Shown here one piece after another: positions 7,412-15,580 of a stretch of DNA of 64,000 nt; the stretch's first letter is position 1; every line of letters begins with the position of its first letter. The position numbers and the translations under genes were made by a program. The notes under the pieces were generated by a model, which was not told the DNA's origin, searched no databases, and was given only the letters and a program-made list of their open reading frames with translations. Source of the stretch: Nostoc sp. 'Lobaria pulmonaria (5183) cyanobiont'. GTDB lineage: Bacteria; Cyanobacteriota; Cyanobacteriia; Cyanobacteriales; Nostocaceae. Location: assembly GCF_002949795.1 (NCBI RefSeq), contig NZ_CP026692.1, positions 6,060,545 through 6,124,544 on the forward strand. The letters are read 5' to 3'.

Positions 7412-8050
7412 TCATGTCCCCGGTAAATTTTGCAACCGCTCATCCAAATGACTACGCTCTGCCAAAACCTTTAACAACGGGCCATGTGAGGTAAATTCTA
7501 CAATACTGACCGAAGCAACAGGACATCCCAAACGAAAACGGAAGCGTCCCACATCAATCCCTAGTAAACTACACAGCATAATTCTGATAGTTGCCTTGTG
7601 GGAAACAACTAAAACATTGCCACTACTATAATTTTGTTTAATTTCTTCAATTACCTGCAAGGCACGAGAAGCAATTGTAACCGCCATTTCTCCACCATTT
7701 GGCGCATTCCAAGCCGGATCTGCTGACCAGCGAATATAATCATCGTGATATTCACGGCTAATTATTTCAGGCGTTTTTCCTTCCCACAAGCCATAGTTAA
7801 TTTCCTTCAAACCATCCCTGAGTTGTGGTTCCATCCCTATTGCTCCACATAAGGGTTTTGCTGTCAATACAGTTCGCCGCATTGGACTACAAAATATTGC
7901 TGTCCAATCCATAGAACTATATGTGTCTGCAAAAGCCTTTGCCATCTCCAAGCCTTCTGGAGTGAGTTCTGAGTTTATAGAACCGCAAAAGGAATTATTG
8001 CGGCTGCATTCTGTCTGTCCGTGACGGAGGAAATAAAGAGTTAGGTTCAC
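7412..8050 (-). CDS. Histidine phosphatase family protein (phosphoglycerate mutase-like)
   Basis: The 212-residue protein has the signature LRHGQT (R9, H10 phospho-acceptor, G11). It also has CSPMRRTVLTA, with the second phosphate-binding arginine, the acidic LKEINYGLWEG and the second histidine in VVSHKATIR. These mark the branch-1 histidine phosphatase fold. Cyanobacterial members include phosphatases for sugar phosphates or cobalamin-pathway phosphates, and the sequence does not say which. It is cytoplasmic with no signal peptide and monocistronic on the minus strand. Its 3' end abuts a heptamer array. Confidence 0.88.
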   Translation of the reverse strand: MNLTLYFLRHGQTECSRNNSFCGSINSELTPEGLEMAKAFADTYSSMDWTAIFCSPMRRTVLTAKPLCGAIGMEPQLRDGLKEINYGLWEGKTPEIISREYHDDYIRWSADPAWNAPNGGEMAVTIASRALQVIEEIKQNYSSGNVLVVSHKATIRIMLCSLLGIDVGRFRFRLGCPVASVSIVEFTSHGPLLKVLAERSHLDERLQNLPGT

Positions 8051-8608
8051 GGTACGTTCTCATCGATTGTGAATTTAAGAGCGCTAACAATCAGATGTAG
8101 CTGAAGATAGTTAATGCCTGTGGTATATTACTACAATTTTTGATATTTGAAATAGATTTTCAGATTGAGTAAAATTATCATGGCTACGCTCATCATAGAC
8201 AGATTTGCAACGGAAAATTACTTTAAAGGAGGTTGGGGTATCTGAGTGTGTAAGTTTTAACTTTAGAATATGATCCGGTTTAGTTAAAAGTGATTGGTCT
8301 TTCAAGAAGCGATAAACCGCGTCTCTACATCAGGTTTTTGTTGCTCATTCTGAACTCTATTGCTTTATAGTTATAATAATTATAAAAATAAATTAAGAAT
8401 AAATTAAGCATAAACAAACATAGAGACGTAATTAATTACGTCTCTATAAAATTTCTGTCAATCAAGCCAGTCCTTTACTTTTAAAGCTTGCTAAGAAAAA
8501 AATAAAGGTACATAGCATTGAATATTTAACGCTTCATAATTTTTTATTGCAAAAATGGAATCCACCCCATTTATATCCCTAAAGTTTCTGCAAAAAAACT
8601 ATGAATTC
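8051..8608. other. Intergenic region with a palindrome, no convincing gene
   Basis: The 558 bases between the phosphatase and the CsbD gene are AT-rich and hold no gene I can support. A 64-codon minus-strand frame at 8111-8305 has no recognisable domain or clear ribosome-binding site. The one clear structure is the 26-base palindrome at 8421-8446. Confidence 0.6.
8421..8446. repeat. Perfect ATTAAT-centred palindrome
   Basis: TAGAGACGTAATT followed by AATTACGTCTCTA is a perfect 26-base inverted repeat. It shares the layout GACGnnATTAATnnCGTC with hairpins at 37631-37650 and 47138-47175, where the two variable stem positions differ but still pair. It lies downstream of the CsbD gene on the minus strand. 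It lacks a long T run. Confidence 0.75.
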
Positions 8609-8791
8609 CTAGTCAATGTTCTTCTTGACATTATCTTTTACATCTTCAATGCCGTGACGTACTTCGCTTTCGGCTTGCTTTGCTTTACCTTCGGCTTTAT
8701 CTTCTGGATCTCCAGTGACATTTCCTAATGCTTCTTGGGCTTTACCTTCAACATTTTTAGCAGCAGCCTTTGCGCGATCTTCTATGCTCAT
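8609..8791 (-). CDS. CsbD family stress-response protein
   Basis: The 60-residue acidic, lysine-rich protein MSIEDRAKAAAKNVEGKAQE and the rest of the chain (ALGNVTGDPEDKAEGKAKQ) match the CsbD family, named for a sigma-B-controlled Bacillus stress protein. The fold is a small helical bundle and the biochemical role is unknown. The start ATG at 8791 follows AAGGAG (8799-8804 region, minus strand). It is monocistronic. Confidence 0.88.
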   Translation of the reverse strand: MSIEDRAKAAAKNVEGKAQEALGNVTGDPEDKAEGKAKQAESEVRHGIEDVKDNVKKNID

Positions 8792-9081
8792 TTTGATACT
8801 CCTTATTCAATTAAAAATTAATTTCAAAGCTATAAACTAACTTTGAAACTCTTTGTTATTACCTTTACATAGTAACTTAAAATTTTTGCTAGAGCCTTCC
8901 ACCACAAGGCAGATTCAATAATTCGGAATTCGGAATTGGTAATTCGTAATTAAGAAAGTTAGTTGTAGTAAGCGTTCTGGCTGTTGGTTGAATATAAAAT
9001 AAAGTGAGAATAGTTTAGTTACCTATGCTAAAAGACATAGAACAAATGTTACAGATGGTAATTTTTACTTTTTAAATAAAA

Positions 9082-9107
9082 AACCCAGTTTCATATAAAA
9101 CTGGGTT
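9082..9107 (-). terminator. Rho-independent terminator
   Basis: AACCCAGTTT and AAACTGGGTT form a perfect 10-bp stem with a six-base loop. Read on the minus strand it is followed by TTTTTTATTT, giving a classical terminator 27 bases beyond the stop of the repeat-protein gene ending at 9134. Confidence 0.85.
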
Positions 9108-9133
9108 AATAAAGTTATGGGGGTGTTTTATGT

Positions 9134-9598
9134 TTAATCTAGAAAACCCATTAGGCTTTCAGAATTGTCAACCTCATTTGATGCTATCGGACGGTTCCCA
9201 AATGTTGAATAGCTTTCATCAATTACCAATAAACTTGAGCCAATTGGACGAATCCCAGACAGATTCATACTTTCAACAACTTGGAATGTATTAGCGCCAA
9301 TTGGACGAATACCCATTGAGTTATAGGTTTCAACTACTTCCAAGCTACTGGTGCTAACGGGACGCACCCCAGCAATTGAGAGGTGTTCAGCAACTTCTAA
9401 GTCGCTAGCGCCTATGGGACGAATTCCAGAAATGGCGAGTGTTCCAGAAGCTCCTACTGGCAGTTCATTAACTTCCTCGACTTTATCTGCATTCAAGCTC
9501 TGGTCTTGTTGATTTTCAACTTCCTCTTTAGCTTCCCCTTGAGACTTGGCATACTTTTGCCGAGAACTGGTTGCTTTGCCAGCGTTGCTAATAGTCAT
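9134..9598 (-). CDS. Unknown protein with five 19-residue GIRPI repeats
   Basis: I do not know a function for this 154-residue protein. Residues 1-45 are polar and charged. From residue 58 a strict 19-residue repeat begins: GIRPIGASDLEVAEHLSIA (58-76), then units starting at G77, G96, G115 and G134. Each has G-[IVN]-R-P-[IV], hydrophobic positions 10 and 12 and a glutamate near position 14. A partial unit (ELPVGASGTLAIS) precedes the first. The chain ends ESLMGFLD. There is no signal peptide, membrane segment or cysteine. The gene has its own terminator and a 253-base divergent spacer to uvrB. Period and spacing suggest a short repeated beta structure or binding scaffold. Confidence 0.85.
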   Translation of the reverse strand: MTISNAGKATSSRQKYAKSQGEAKEEVENQQDQSLNADKVEEVNELPVGASGTLAISGIRPIGASDLEVAEHLSIAGVRPVSTSSLEVVETYNSMGIRPIGANTFQVVESMNLSGIRPIGSSLLVIDESYSTFGNRPIASNEVDNSESLMGFLD

Positions 9599-9851
9599 AA
9601 ACGAAAACCTCTAGTTTGTTAACTGAATTTTACAATAATTAAGGAAAGATGAAATTTTTTCCCATATACCTTAGAGTTTAACCTTAAAAAACCTCATATA
9701 GATATAAGAATCTTTAAAACTAATACATAAGTAAATTAAAAAGAATAATTTTTGTAAATAATTATTACTATTTATTTGATCTAATAAGCCAGCTACAATA
9801 GATACAGGGCGGAATCGTCACCATGAGATAGGGTATTTACAGCAAAACTGT

Positions 9852-11849
9852 ATGACAGAATTTTGTCTTCAAGCTCCCTTTAGTCCTACAGGCGATCAAC
9901 CACAAGCGATCGCACAACTTACTACTAGTATCCAAGCTGGTAATCGTTACCAAACTTTATTAGGTGCCACTGGAACTGGTAAGACATTTTCGGTAGCAGC
10001 AGTGATTGAGAAAATTGGCAAGCCTACTTTAGTTCTGGCGCATAATAAAACCCTGGCTGCACAGCTTTGTAACGAGTTGCGAGATTTCTTTCCCAACAAC
10101 GCAGTTGAATATTTCGTCAGCTACTACGATTATTATCAGCCAGAAGCGTATATTCCCGTTACCGATACTTATATTGAAAAAACGGCAGCGATTAATGATG
10201 AAATAGATATGTTGCGGCATTCAGCGACGCGATCGCTTTTTGAACGCCGTGATGTCATTGTCGTTGCTTCCATCAGCTGCATCTACGGTTTAGGAATGCC
10301 ATCAGAATATCTGAAAGCTGCCATCCCCCTTCAGATAGGTATGGAAGTAAATCAACGCCAAATTTTACGCGATTTGGCAAATGTTCAATATAGCCGCAAC
10401 GACATAGAAATGGGGCGAGGAAAGTTTCGCGTCCGTGGTGATGTCTTAGAAATTGGTCCAGCTTATGAAGACCGAATTATTCGCGTCGAATTCTTTGGTG
10501 ATGAAATTGATGCAATTCGCTACATTGACCCGGTGACAGGTGAAATTATCAAGAGTTTGGAAGCGGTGAATGTTTACCCTGCACGTCACTTTGTCACCCC
10601 AGAAGAACGATTAGAAGTAGCTTGTAATGACATTGCAGCCGAGTTAAAACAGCAAAAACTAGACTTAGAACAAGCAGGAAAACTATTAGAAGCGCAACGC
10701 ATAGATCAACGTACACGCTATGACCTAGAAATGCTGCGCGAGGTAGGTTACTGCAACGGCGTTGAGAATTATTCCCGTCACTTAGCAGGAAGACAAGCTG
10801 GAGAATCGCCAGAATGTTTAATTGATTATTTTCCCAAAGATTGGCTACTAGTTATTGATGAATCTCACGTTACCGTGCCACAAATTCGCGGTATGTATAA
10901 CGGTGATCAAGCTAGAAAAAAAGTTTTAATTGAACATGGATTTCGGCTTCCTAGCGCTGCTGATAACCGTCCTTTGAAAGCAGAAGAATTCTGGCAAAAG
11001 GTAAATCAGTGTATTTTTGTTTCCGCAACTCCCGGAAATTGGGAATTAGAAATTTCTGAAGATCATGTAGTTGAGCAAGTAATTAGACCAACTGGGGTGG
11101 TTGATCCAGAAATTTCTGTGCGTCCCACAGAAGGACAAATTGATGATTTGTTGGGAGAAATTAAAGATAGAGCCGATCGCCATGAACGAGTGTTAATTAC
11201 CACATTAACCAAGCGGATGGCGGAAGATTTAACCGAATATTTGCAAGACCGCAGTATAAGGGTACGGTATTTACATTCTGAGATTACTTCTATTGAGCGC
11301 ATTGAAATTTTGCAGAACTTGCGCGAGGGGAAATTTGATGTATTAGTTGGTGTAAACTTGCTGCGGGAAGGTTTGGATTTACCCGAAGTTTCATTAGTAG
11401 CAATTATGGATGCAGATAAAGAAGGTTTCTTACGAACCGAGCGTTCCTTAATTCAAACTATTGGTAGAGCCGCGCGTCACGTCCAGGGACAAGCGATTTT
11501 GTATGCCGATAATATGACAGGTAGCATGATTAAAGCTATTGATGAAACAGATAGACGGCGTGGTATTCAGACAGCACACAATCAACTGCATGGGATTACA
11601 CCACAACCAATTGTTAAAAAATCAAGTAATGCGATTTTGGCTTTTTTAGATGTATCTCGGCGGTTAAATGCAACTGACTTAAAAGTTGTAGATGAACATA
11701 TAGATGAACTGCCATTAGAACAGATTCCAGGGTTGATTACTCTGTTAGAAGCGCAGATGAAAGAGGCGGCAAAGAAACTGGAATTTGAAGAGGCGGCAAA
11801 ATTGCGCGATCGCATTAAACACCTGCGGGATAAAATGCTAGGACGTTAA
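9852..11849 (+). CDS. uvrB: Excinuclease ABC subunit B
   Basis: UvrB is the damage-verifying helicase of nucleotide excision repair, acting with UvrA and UvrC. It has 665 residues, the normal length. Features include Walker A GATGTGKT (38-45), the damage-probing beta-hairpin with YYDYYQPEAYIP (91-102), the DESH Walker B, helicase motif VI QTIGRAARH, and a C-terminal UVR domain (FEEAAKLRDRIKHL) that binds UvrC. The ATG at 9852 gives the usual MTEFCLQAPFSPTGDQP start. A Uma2 gene begins ten bases after the stop. A decayed copy of the uvrB 3' end lies beyond that gene. Confidence 0.98.
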   Translation: MTEFCLQAPFSPTGDQPQAIAQLTTSIQAGNRYQTLLGATGTGKTFSVAAVIEKIGKPTLVLAHNKTLAAQLCNELRDFFPNNAVEYFVSYYDYYQPEAYIPVTDTYIEKTAAINDEIDMLRHSATRSLFERRDVIVVASISCIYGLGMPSEYLKAAIPLQIGMEVNQRQILRDLANVQYSRNDIEMGRGKFRVRGDVLEIGPAYEDRIIRVEFFGDEIDAIRYIDPVTGEIIKSLEAVNVYPARHFVTPEERLEVACNDIAAELKQQKLDLEQAGKLLEAQRIDQRTRYDLEMLREVGYCNGVENYSRHLAGRQAGESPECLIDYFPKDWLLVIDESHVTVPQIRGMYNGDQARKKVLIEHGFRLPSAADNRPLKAEEFWQKVNQCIFVSATPGNWELEISEDHVVEQVIRPTGVVDPEISVRPTEGQIDDLLGEIKDRADRHERVLITTLTKRMAEDLTEYLQDRSIRVRYLHSEITSIERIEILQNLREGKFDVLVGVNLLREGLDLPEVSLVAIMDADKEGFLRTERSLIQTIGRAARHVQGQAILYADNMTGSMIKAIDETDRRRGIQTAHNQLHGITPQPIVKKSSNAILAFLDVSRRLNATDLKVVDEHIDELPLEQIPGLITLLEAQMKEAAKKLEFEEAAKLRDRIKHLRDKMLGR

Positions 11850-11859
11850 CGTGAATCTT

Positions 11860-12444
11860 ATGCTGACCAATATTCGCCTAATTAGTGTTCAAGAATATCA
11901 CCAAATGGCGGAAACGGGGATTTTTCATCCTGAAGAACGCTTAGAATTAATCGCGGGACAAATCATCAGAATGTCAGCAAAAGCAACTGCTCACGAATCA
12001 GCAATTACCCGCACAGAAAGGTTATTGCGTCAACGTTTGGGTGACAAAGTTTTATTAAGAATCCAGTCACCAGTGCAACTTGATGATTACTCGGAACCAG
12101 AGCCAGATATTTCAGTGGTGAAGCTGAATCCATTAGATTATGAGGATCACCATCCCAATGCTTCCGAAGTGTTTTTACTGATTGAAATAGCTGATTCCAG
12201 TCTCAAATACGATCGAGAAGTAAAAGCGATGGCTTTGCCAACGCCAAGGGCGAACGCTTATGCTAAGTCAGGTATTATTGAGTACTGGATTTTAGATGTG
12301 AATGGACGCAAGTTGTATATGTATCGTCTCCCAAGTCCAGACGGATATCACAGTGAGAGCATACTTGCAGAGGATGTGACAATTTCACCTTTAGCTTTTG
12401 GTGATTGTGCGATCGCTATTCGGGAATTATTGCGAAAAATCTAA
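11860..12444 (+). CDS. Uma2-family protein (DUF820, PD-(D/E)XK fold), gene A
   Basis: This 194-residue member of the Uma2 family, greatly expanded in cyanobacteria, is predicted to have a restriction-endonuclease-like fold and has no settled function. Family landmarks are SVQEYHQMAETGIFHPEERLE near the start, EPEPDISVV, LLIEIADSSLKYDREVK and IIEYWILDV. The ATG at 11860 was preferred to the GTG at 11851. Between VK and YAKSG there are about nine extra residues (AMALPTPRANA) where paralogues have only VKLSVYAEAG. These are encoded by GGCTTTGCCAACGCCAAGGG-type dispersed repeat DNA. It is flanked by the true and a decayed uvrB 3' end. Confidence 0.88.
   Translation: MLTNIRLISVQEYHQMAETGIFHPEERLELIAGQIIRMSAKATAHESAITRTERLLRQRLGDKVLLRIQSPVQLDDYSEPEPDISVVKLNPLDYEDHHPNASEVFLLIEIADSSLKYDREVKAMALPTPRANAYAKSGIIEYWILDVNGRKLYMYRLPSPDGYHSESILAEDVTISPLAFGDCAIAIRELLRKI
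12226..12257 (+). repeat. Small dispersed repeat inserted in frame inside the Uma2 gene
   Basis: GGCTTTGCCAACGCCAAGGG followed by CGAACGCT is GC-rich and unlike the surrounding coding sequence. It adds about nine codons at a place where the Uma2 paralogue at 47237-47812 has none. It has the look of the small dispersed repeats seen elsewhere in the window (GCG- and AAGGG-rich modules). Confidence 0.55.
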
Positions 12445-12446
12445 GA

Positions 12447-12491
12447 AGCGATGCCAGAAAGCATTTGCAAGATAAAATGCTAGAGTGTTAG
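12447..12491 (+). pseudogene. Decayed copy of the uvrB 3' end
   Basis: Two bases after the Uma2 stop, one frame reads S-D-A-R-K-H-L-Q-D-K-M-L-E-C-stop. The uvrB C-terminus reads R-D-R-I-K-H-L-R-D-K-M-L-G-R-stop. At DNA level GATAAAATGCTAG is shared exactly. The Uma2 gene is therefore bracketed by two copies of about 45 bases of uvrB end, one intact and one drifted. Confidence 0.7.
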
Positions 12492-12529
12492 TGTTTGGTC
12501 AGAGTAGCAATTCGGTGGATGTAGAAATA

Positions 12530-12558
12530 GCGATGTCTACGACGGGCTACGCCTACGC
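12530..12558 (+). repeat. Small dispersed repeat (GGGCTACGCCTACGC family), copy 3
   Basis: GCGATGTCTACGACGGGCTA then CGCCTACGC, identical over 29 bases to the copy at 56002. It lies in the short spacer between the uvrB-tail remnant and the VapC-type gene. Confidence 0.85.
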
Positions 12559-12619
12559 TGATTTGTACAGACAAGTGCAGTTTGAAAACGAAGCCACCGA
12601 AAATTGACATTATAGATAG

Positions 12620-13012
12620 TCAATACCAGTCAGCGATCGCAAGTCCCACAACTCTAGAAAATTCGTTGACATTGTGAGTCACAAGAGTTGCTTTAAGTGC
12701 GATCGCTATTCCTGCAATCAAAATATCCATCGGGCCAATTGGAGTTCCTTGCTTGTCTAACTGGGTGCGAATTGTAGCAGCAGCAAGAGCAGCATCATAA
12801 TCGAATGGAACTAGGTTTACTCGGCTTAAAAGTTGCTGAAGTTGCTGAGTGCGTTTTGCTGGGGAAGTGGATTTTTCAATACCGACTTGTAACTCAAAAA
12901 CAACGATTGTCGGAATACTAATTTCCTCAGCAGGGATAGTGGCAAGATTATGAGCAACTTGTCCTTGACCCTTAAAGTAGTAAATCAGGGTGTTGGTATC
13001 TAAAACGTACAT
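12620..13012 (-). CDS. vapC: VapC-type PIN toxin
   Basis: The 130-residue PIN ribonuclease shows catalytic acids at D5 (VLDTNTLI), E40 (VVFELQVG) and D95 (IGPMDILIAG), and the terminal strand THNVNEF. Full-length VapC proteins of this type cleave initiator tRNA or rRNA; the target here is unknown. The ATG at 13010-13012 directly abuts the stop of the antitoxin gene (13013-13015), so translation is coupled. Confidence 0.92.
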   Translation of the reverse strand: MYVLDTNTLIYYFKGQGQVAHNLATIPAEEISIPTIVVFELQVGIEKSTSPAKRTQQLQQLLSRVNLVPFDYDAALAAATIRTQLDKQGTPIGPMDILIAGIAIALKATLVTHNVNEFSRVVGLAIADWY

Positions 13013-13264
13013 CTAGAGACTTTCCCGTAGGATGTCTTGTCCCATTTCAGCCCGAATGTCTTCCAGGCTCAAAAAGTCTTCTTTCCAAGTTCCAGCAAGG
13101 GAATAAACAAGTTCTGCCCAAGAAACTGAGTCTGCTGTGTCGATGGGTTGGTTATCATTTAGGTTCTTATTACGAATAAATTCAGCAAAACTTAAGACCT
13201 CCCTAGCTTGCTCTTGGGGAAGAGATTTAACTAGTGCGTAAATCTGTTCAGCGATGTTGTTCAT
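13013..13264 (-). CDS. Antitoxin partner of the PIN toxin (DUF2281-like)
   Basis: From the ATG at 13264 the product is 83 residues starting MNNIAEQIYALVKSLPQEQA and continuing REVLSFAEFIR, typical of short cyanobacterial antitoxins that precede PIN toxins. The C-terminal half is acidic (EDFLSLEDIRAEMGQDILRE), as expected for a toxin-wrapping tail. A longer frame starts at 13327, but its first 21 residues do not fit the family. It immediately precedes vapC with no gap. Confidence 0.8.
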   Translation of the reverse strand: MNNIAEQIYALVKSLPQEQAREVLSFAEFIRNKNLNDNQPIDTADSVSWAELVYSLAGTWKEDFLSLEDIRAEMGQDILRESL

Positions 13265-13342
13265 AATAGGATTCCATATATAGGTTATAAGAATCTTAGC
13301 AATCTCCCCTTCAGGAGTAGCATACAATGGTTAAAATTCTGA

Positions 13343-13963
13343 CTATATCCACCTTCGTAATTTTTTATGTACTTGCGCTAGGTACCACATATAATCATCA
13401 ATTTTGTAATTATCAGCAGCTTTCACTATATATTCCTGAGCCAAATTAACATTATTCTCAACTTCGTAATATAATCCCAAGTAAAGATGACTGTAAAAAT
13501 TTCCCTTTATCCCTTCTGATTGACCAACAGTTAAAACATCATCTGGTGTACAATTTCCCGCATACAAATCATATACCTGTTGCATAACACGTCGAGGGTC
13601 ATTTTTTACAGTTAGTAAACAATTACGTGCCTCTTCAACACCTAACGAACGAGCTATGCAGAGATATCGCCATACTGTTTCCTCTACATCTTGAGCATTC
13701 ACAGTCAAATCAATTTCAAATTGTTGAGCGCCCTCAGCAAATCTTTCTGCATAATAGTACGATAATCCACGTTGCCAGAGGTAGGGTTTAATACGGGTAT
13801 CCACTTGCTCTGCCATGTCAAAATCTTGAATAGATTCATCAATTTTGGCTAGTTGAAAGTTAACCATACCTCGACGAATGTAAGCATTAGGATTTTTCGG
13901 CTGATTGTGAATGGTTTCGTTCCAGCGCTGGAGTTGATTTTCCAGAGAATTTGAAAAAAACAT
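13343..13963 (-). CDS. TPR-repeat protein
   Basis: This 206-residue helical protein has recognisable tetratricopeptide repeats at about 26-58 (NAYIRRGMVNFQLAKIDESI) and 61-92 (YLWQRGLSYYYAERFAEGAQ), and a weaker one at 155-190 (LYLGLYYEVENNVNLAQEYI). There is no signal peptide. TPR proteins mediate protein-protein contacts; the partner is unknown. It is related to cyanobacterial hypothetical proteins of the same size. It is monocistronic on the minus strand, with divergent spacing to the MEKHLA gene. Confidence 0.8.
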   Translation of the reverse strand: MFFSNSLENQLQRWNETIHNQPKNPNAYIRRGMVNFQLAKIDESIQDFDMAEQVDTRIKPYLWQRGLSYYYAERFAEGAQQFEIDLTVNAQDVEETVWRYLCIARSLGVEEARNCLLTVKNDPRRVMQQVYDLYAGNCTPDDVLTVGQSEGIKGNFYSHLYLGLYYEVENNVNLAQEYIVKAADNYKIDDYMWYLAQVHKKLRRWI

Positions 13964-14133
13964 GAGTTGCCAAGCCTATATAGATAGATTAACTAGAATA
14001 TTTTCAGCTTTGGGAAGAGTATGTCAATCCTTTTTCAAATCTTCCATATATTAGGCGTCACTGATTTCCTAAAGTGTTAAGAAAAAACTGTTTCATGTCA
14101 TACTAAATTTTAGTGCTATGTATTCATTATCTC

Positions 14134-14610
14134 ATGACCAGCATTATCGAATTTCCTTGGCAGCAAGAGGCAATTATTCGCCACAGTCAACGCCTAGTAA
14201 ACAGTTTTCAGCATTGGATAGGAAATTCTTTGTTGGATGTAAATGGTGTACCCCAGGAAATAGCACAGGCATTATTTGAAGCACCTTTTGTCTTAGTTTC
14301 TCACGGCACTGAGTCAGACCCAATTTTTAACTATGGTAATCGCAAAGCGTTGGAATTATGGGAGCTTTCTTGGGAAGAATTTACCAGAATGCCTTCCCGG
14401 AAATCAGCTGAAGAAGTAGTGCAGGAAGAACGCGATCGCCTATTATCAGAAGCAGCAACTCAAGGGTTTAGCTATTTTTCTAGTGTGCGGATCACCAGTA
14501 CTGGTAAACGCTTTGAGATTCAAGATGGCATCCTCTGGAATCTCTTAGATGAGCAGAATAAATTGTGCGGTCAAGCAGCAGTTTACTCTAAGTGTACGTT
14601 TATTACATGA
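14134..14610 (+). CDS. MEKHLA domain-containing protein
   Basis: The 158-residue product fits the stand-alone MEKHLA domain, a PAS-like fold also found at the end of plant HD-ZIP III factors. Diagnostic segments are APFVLVSHGTESDPIFNYGN, ALELWELSWEEFTRMPSR, SAEEVVQEERDRLL, SSVRITSTGKRFEI and WNLLDE. The role in bacteria is unsettled; ligand or redox sensing is likely by analogy with PAS domains. The ATG at 14134 (MTSIIEFPW) was chosen over a GTG seven codons earlier because it matches family starts. Confidence 0.9.
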   Translation: MTSIIEFPWQQEAIIRHSQRLVNSFQHWIGNSLLDVNGVPQEIAQALFEAPFVLVSHGTESDPIFNYGNRKALELWELSWEEFTRMPSRKSAEEVVQEERDRLLSEAATQGFSYFSSVRITSTGKRFEIQDGILWNLLDEQNKLCGQAAVYSKCTFIT

Positions 14611-14739
14611 TCACTGGCTCATACATATAAATACTAATTATTTACTTAATGAAAGTGAGATCCATCCACGAGGTAGAAGAAACTACTTACAGAATTCAGT
14701 ATTCTAGAGTTTGTGTCTTAAAATCAGGAAAAAACGCTT

Positions 14740-15459
14740 GTGGTTCCCATTAGAGATAATAATCCGACAAAAATTACCCCTTATGTGACTTATGGACTGA
14801 TTGCTGTCAACGTCCTCGCTTTTCTTTATGAAGCAAGTCTTCCTCCACAAGCATTAAATGGGTTTTTGCACCTTGCGGCTGTAGTTCCCCGAGAACTCAC
14901 CCTAAGTTTTGGTGGTACTTCTCTACATCAACTAGTACCAGAGTGGGCAACTTTGATTACCTCACAATTTTTGCACGGCGGTTTCTTGCACTTAGCTGGC
15001 AATATGCTGTTTCTCTGGATTTTTGGGAACAACGTTGAAGATAAGTTAGGTCATGCCAAATATTTGCTGTTTTATTTATCTTGCGGTGTTTTGGCATCCT
15101 TGACCCAATGGTTCTTCGCTCAAGATTCTAGCATTCCTTCTTTGGGTGCGAGTGGTGCGATCGCAGGTGTCATGGGTGCATACATTCTCCGCTTTCCCAA
15201 CGCCGAAGTTCTTGGCGTAGTGCCTCTAGGATTTTTCTTCCCAACTTTCCGTGTCCCAGCATATTTCTTTTTAGGATTCTGGTTTCTCGAACAAGCTTTC
15301 TACGGGCTTGCTGGACTCGAAGCACGTACCAACATCGGTATGGAAAGTGGCGGTATTGCCTACTGGGCCCATGCAGGCGGGTTTATCTTTGGGGCAATTC
15401 TTGGCCCACTGTTGGGTTTATTTAGCGATAAATCCCAAGAAGAATCTTGGTACAAGTAA
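14740..15459 (+). CDS. Rhomboid family intramembrane serine protease, copy 1
   Basis: This 239-residue multi-span membrane protease cleaves transmembrane segments of other proteins. The catalytic serine is in SLGASGAIAGVMGAY and the histidine in YWAHAGGFIFG. The cap motif HGGFLHLAGNMLFLWIFGNN is the WR-like loop plus helix 2 histidine/asparagine region. It starts with GTG (VPIRDNNPTKITPYVTYG), the usual family N-terminus. A close paralogue follows 121 bases downstream on the same strand, so this is a tandem duplication. The substrate is unknown. Confidence 0.93.
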   Translation: MVPIRDNNPTKITPYVTYGLIAVNVLAFLYEASLPPQALNGFLHLAAVVPRELTLSFGGTSLHQLVPEWATLITSQFLHGGFLHLAGNMLFLWIFGNNVEDKLGHAKYLLFYLSCGVLASLTQWFFAQDSSIPSLGASGAIAGVMGAYILRFPNAEVLGVVPLGFFFPTFRVPAYFFLGFWFLEQAFYGLAGLEARTNIGMESGGIAYWAHAGGFIFGAILGPLLGLFSDKSQEESWYK

Positions 15460-15580
15460 TTTTTCATAATATCGTTGTTACCCTCAATTGATTGATTTAA
15501 TAGGTTAAATTGCTTAACCTTCGCAACTGCTAGCCTTACAAGCTATATTGCAGTTAGTCAATAATTTAGGAAAAACACCT

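Noticed and set aside
8111..8305. 64-codon minus-strand frame between the phosphatase and CsbD genes
   Set aside because: No recognisable motif and a weak start context; protein-like only in length.
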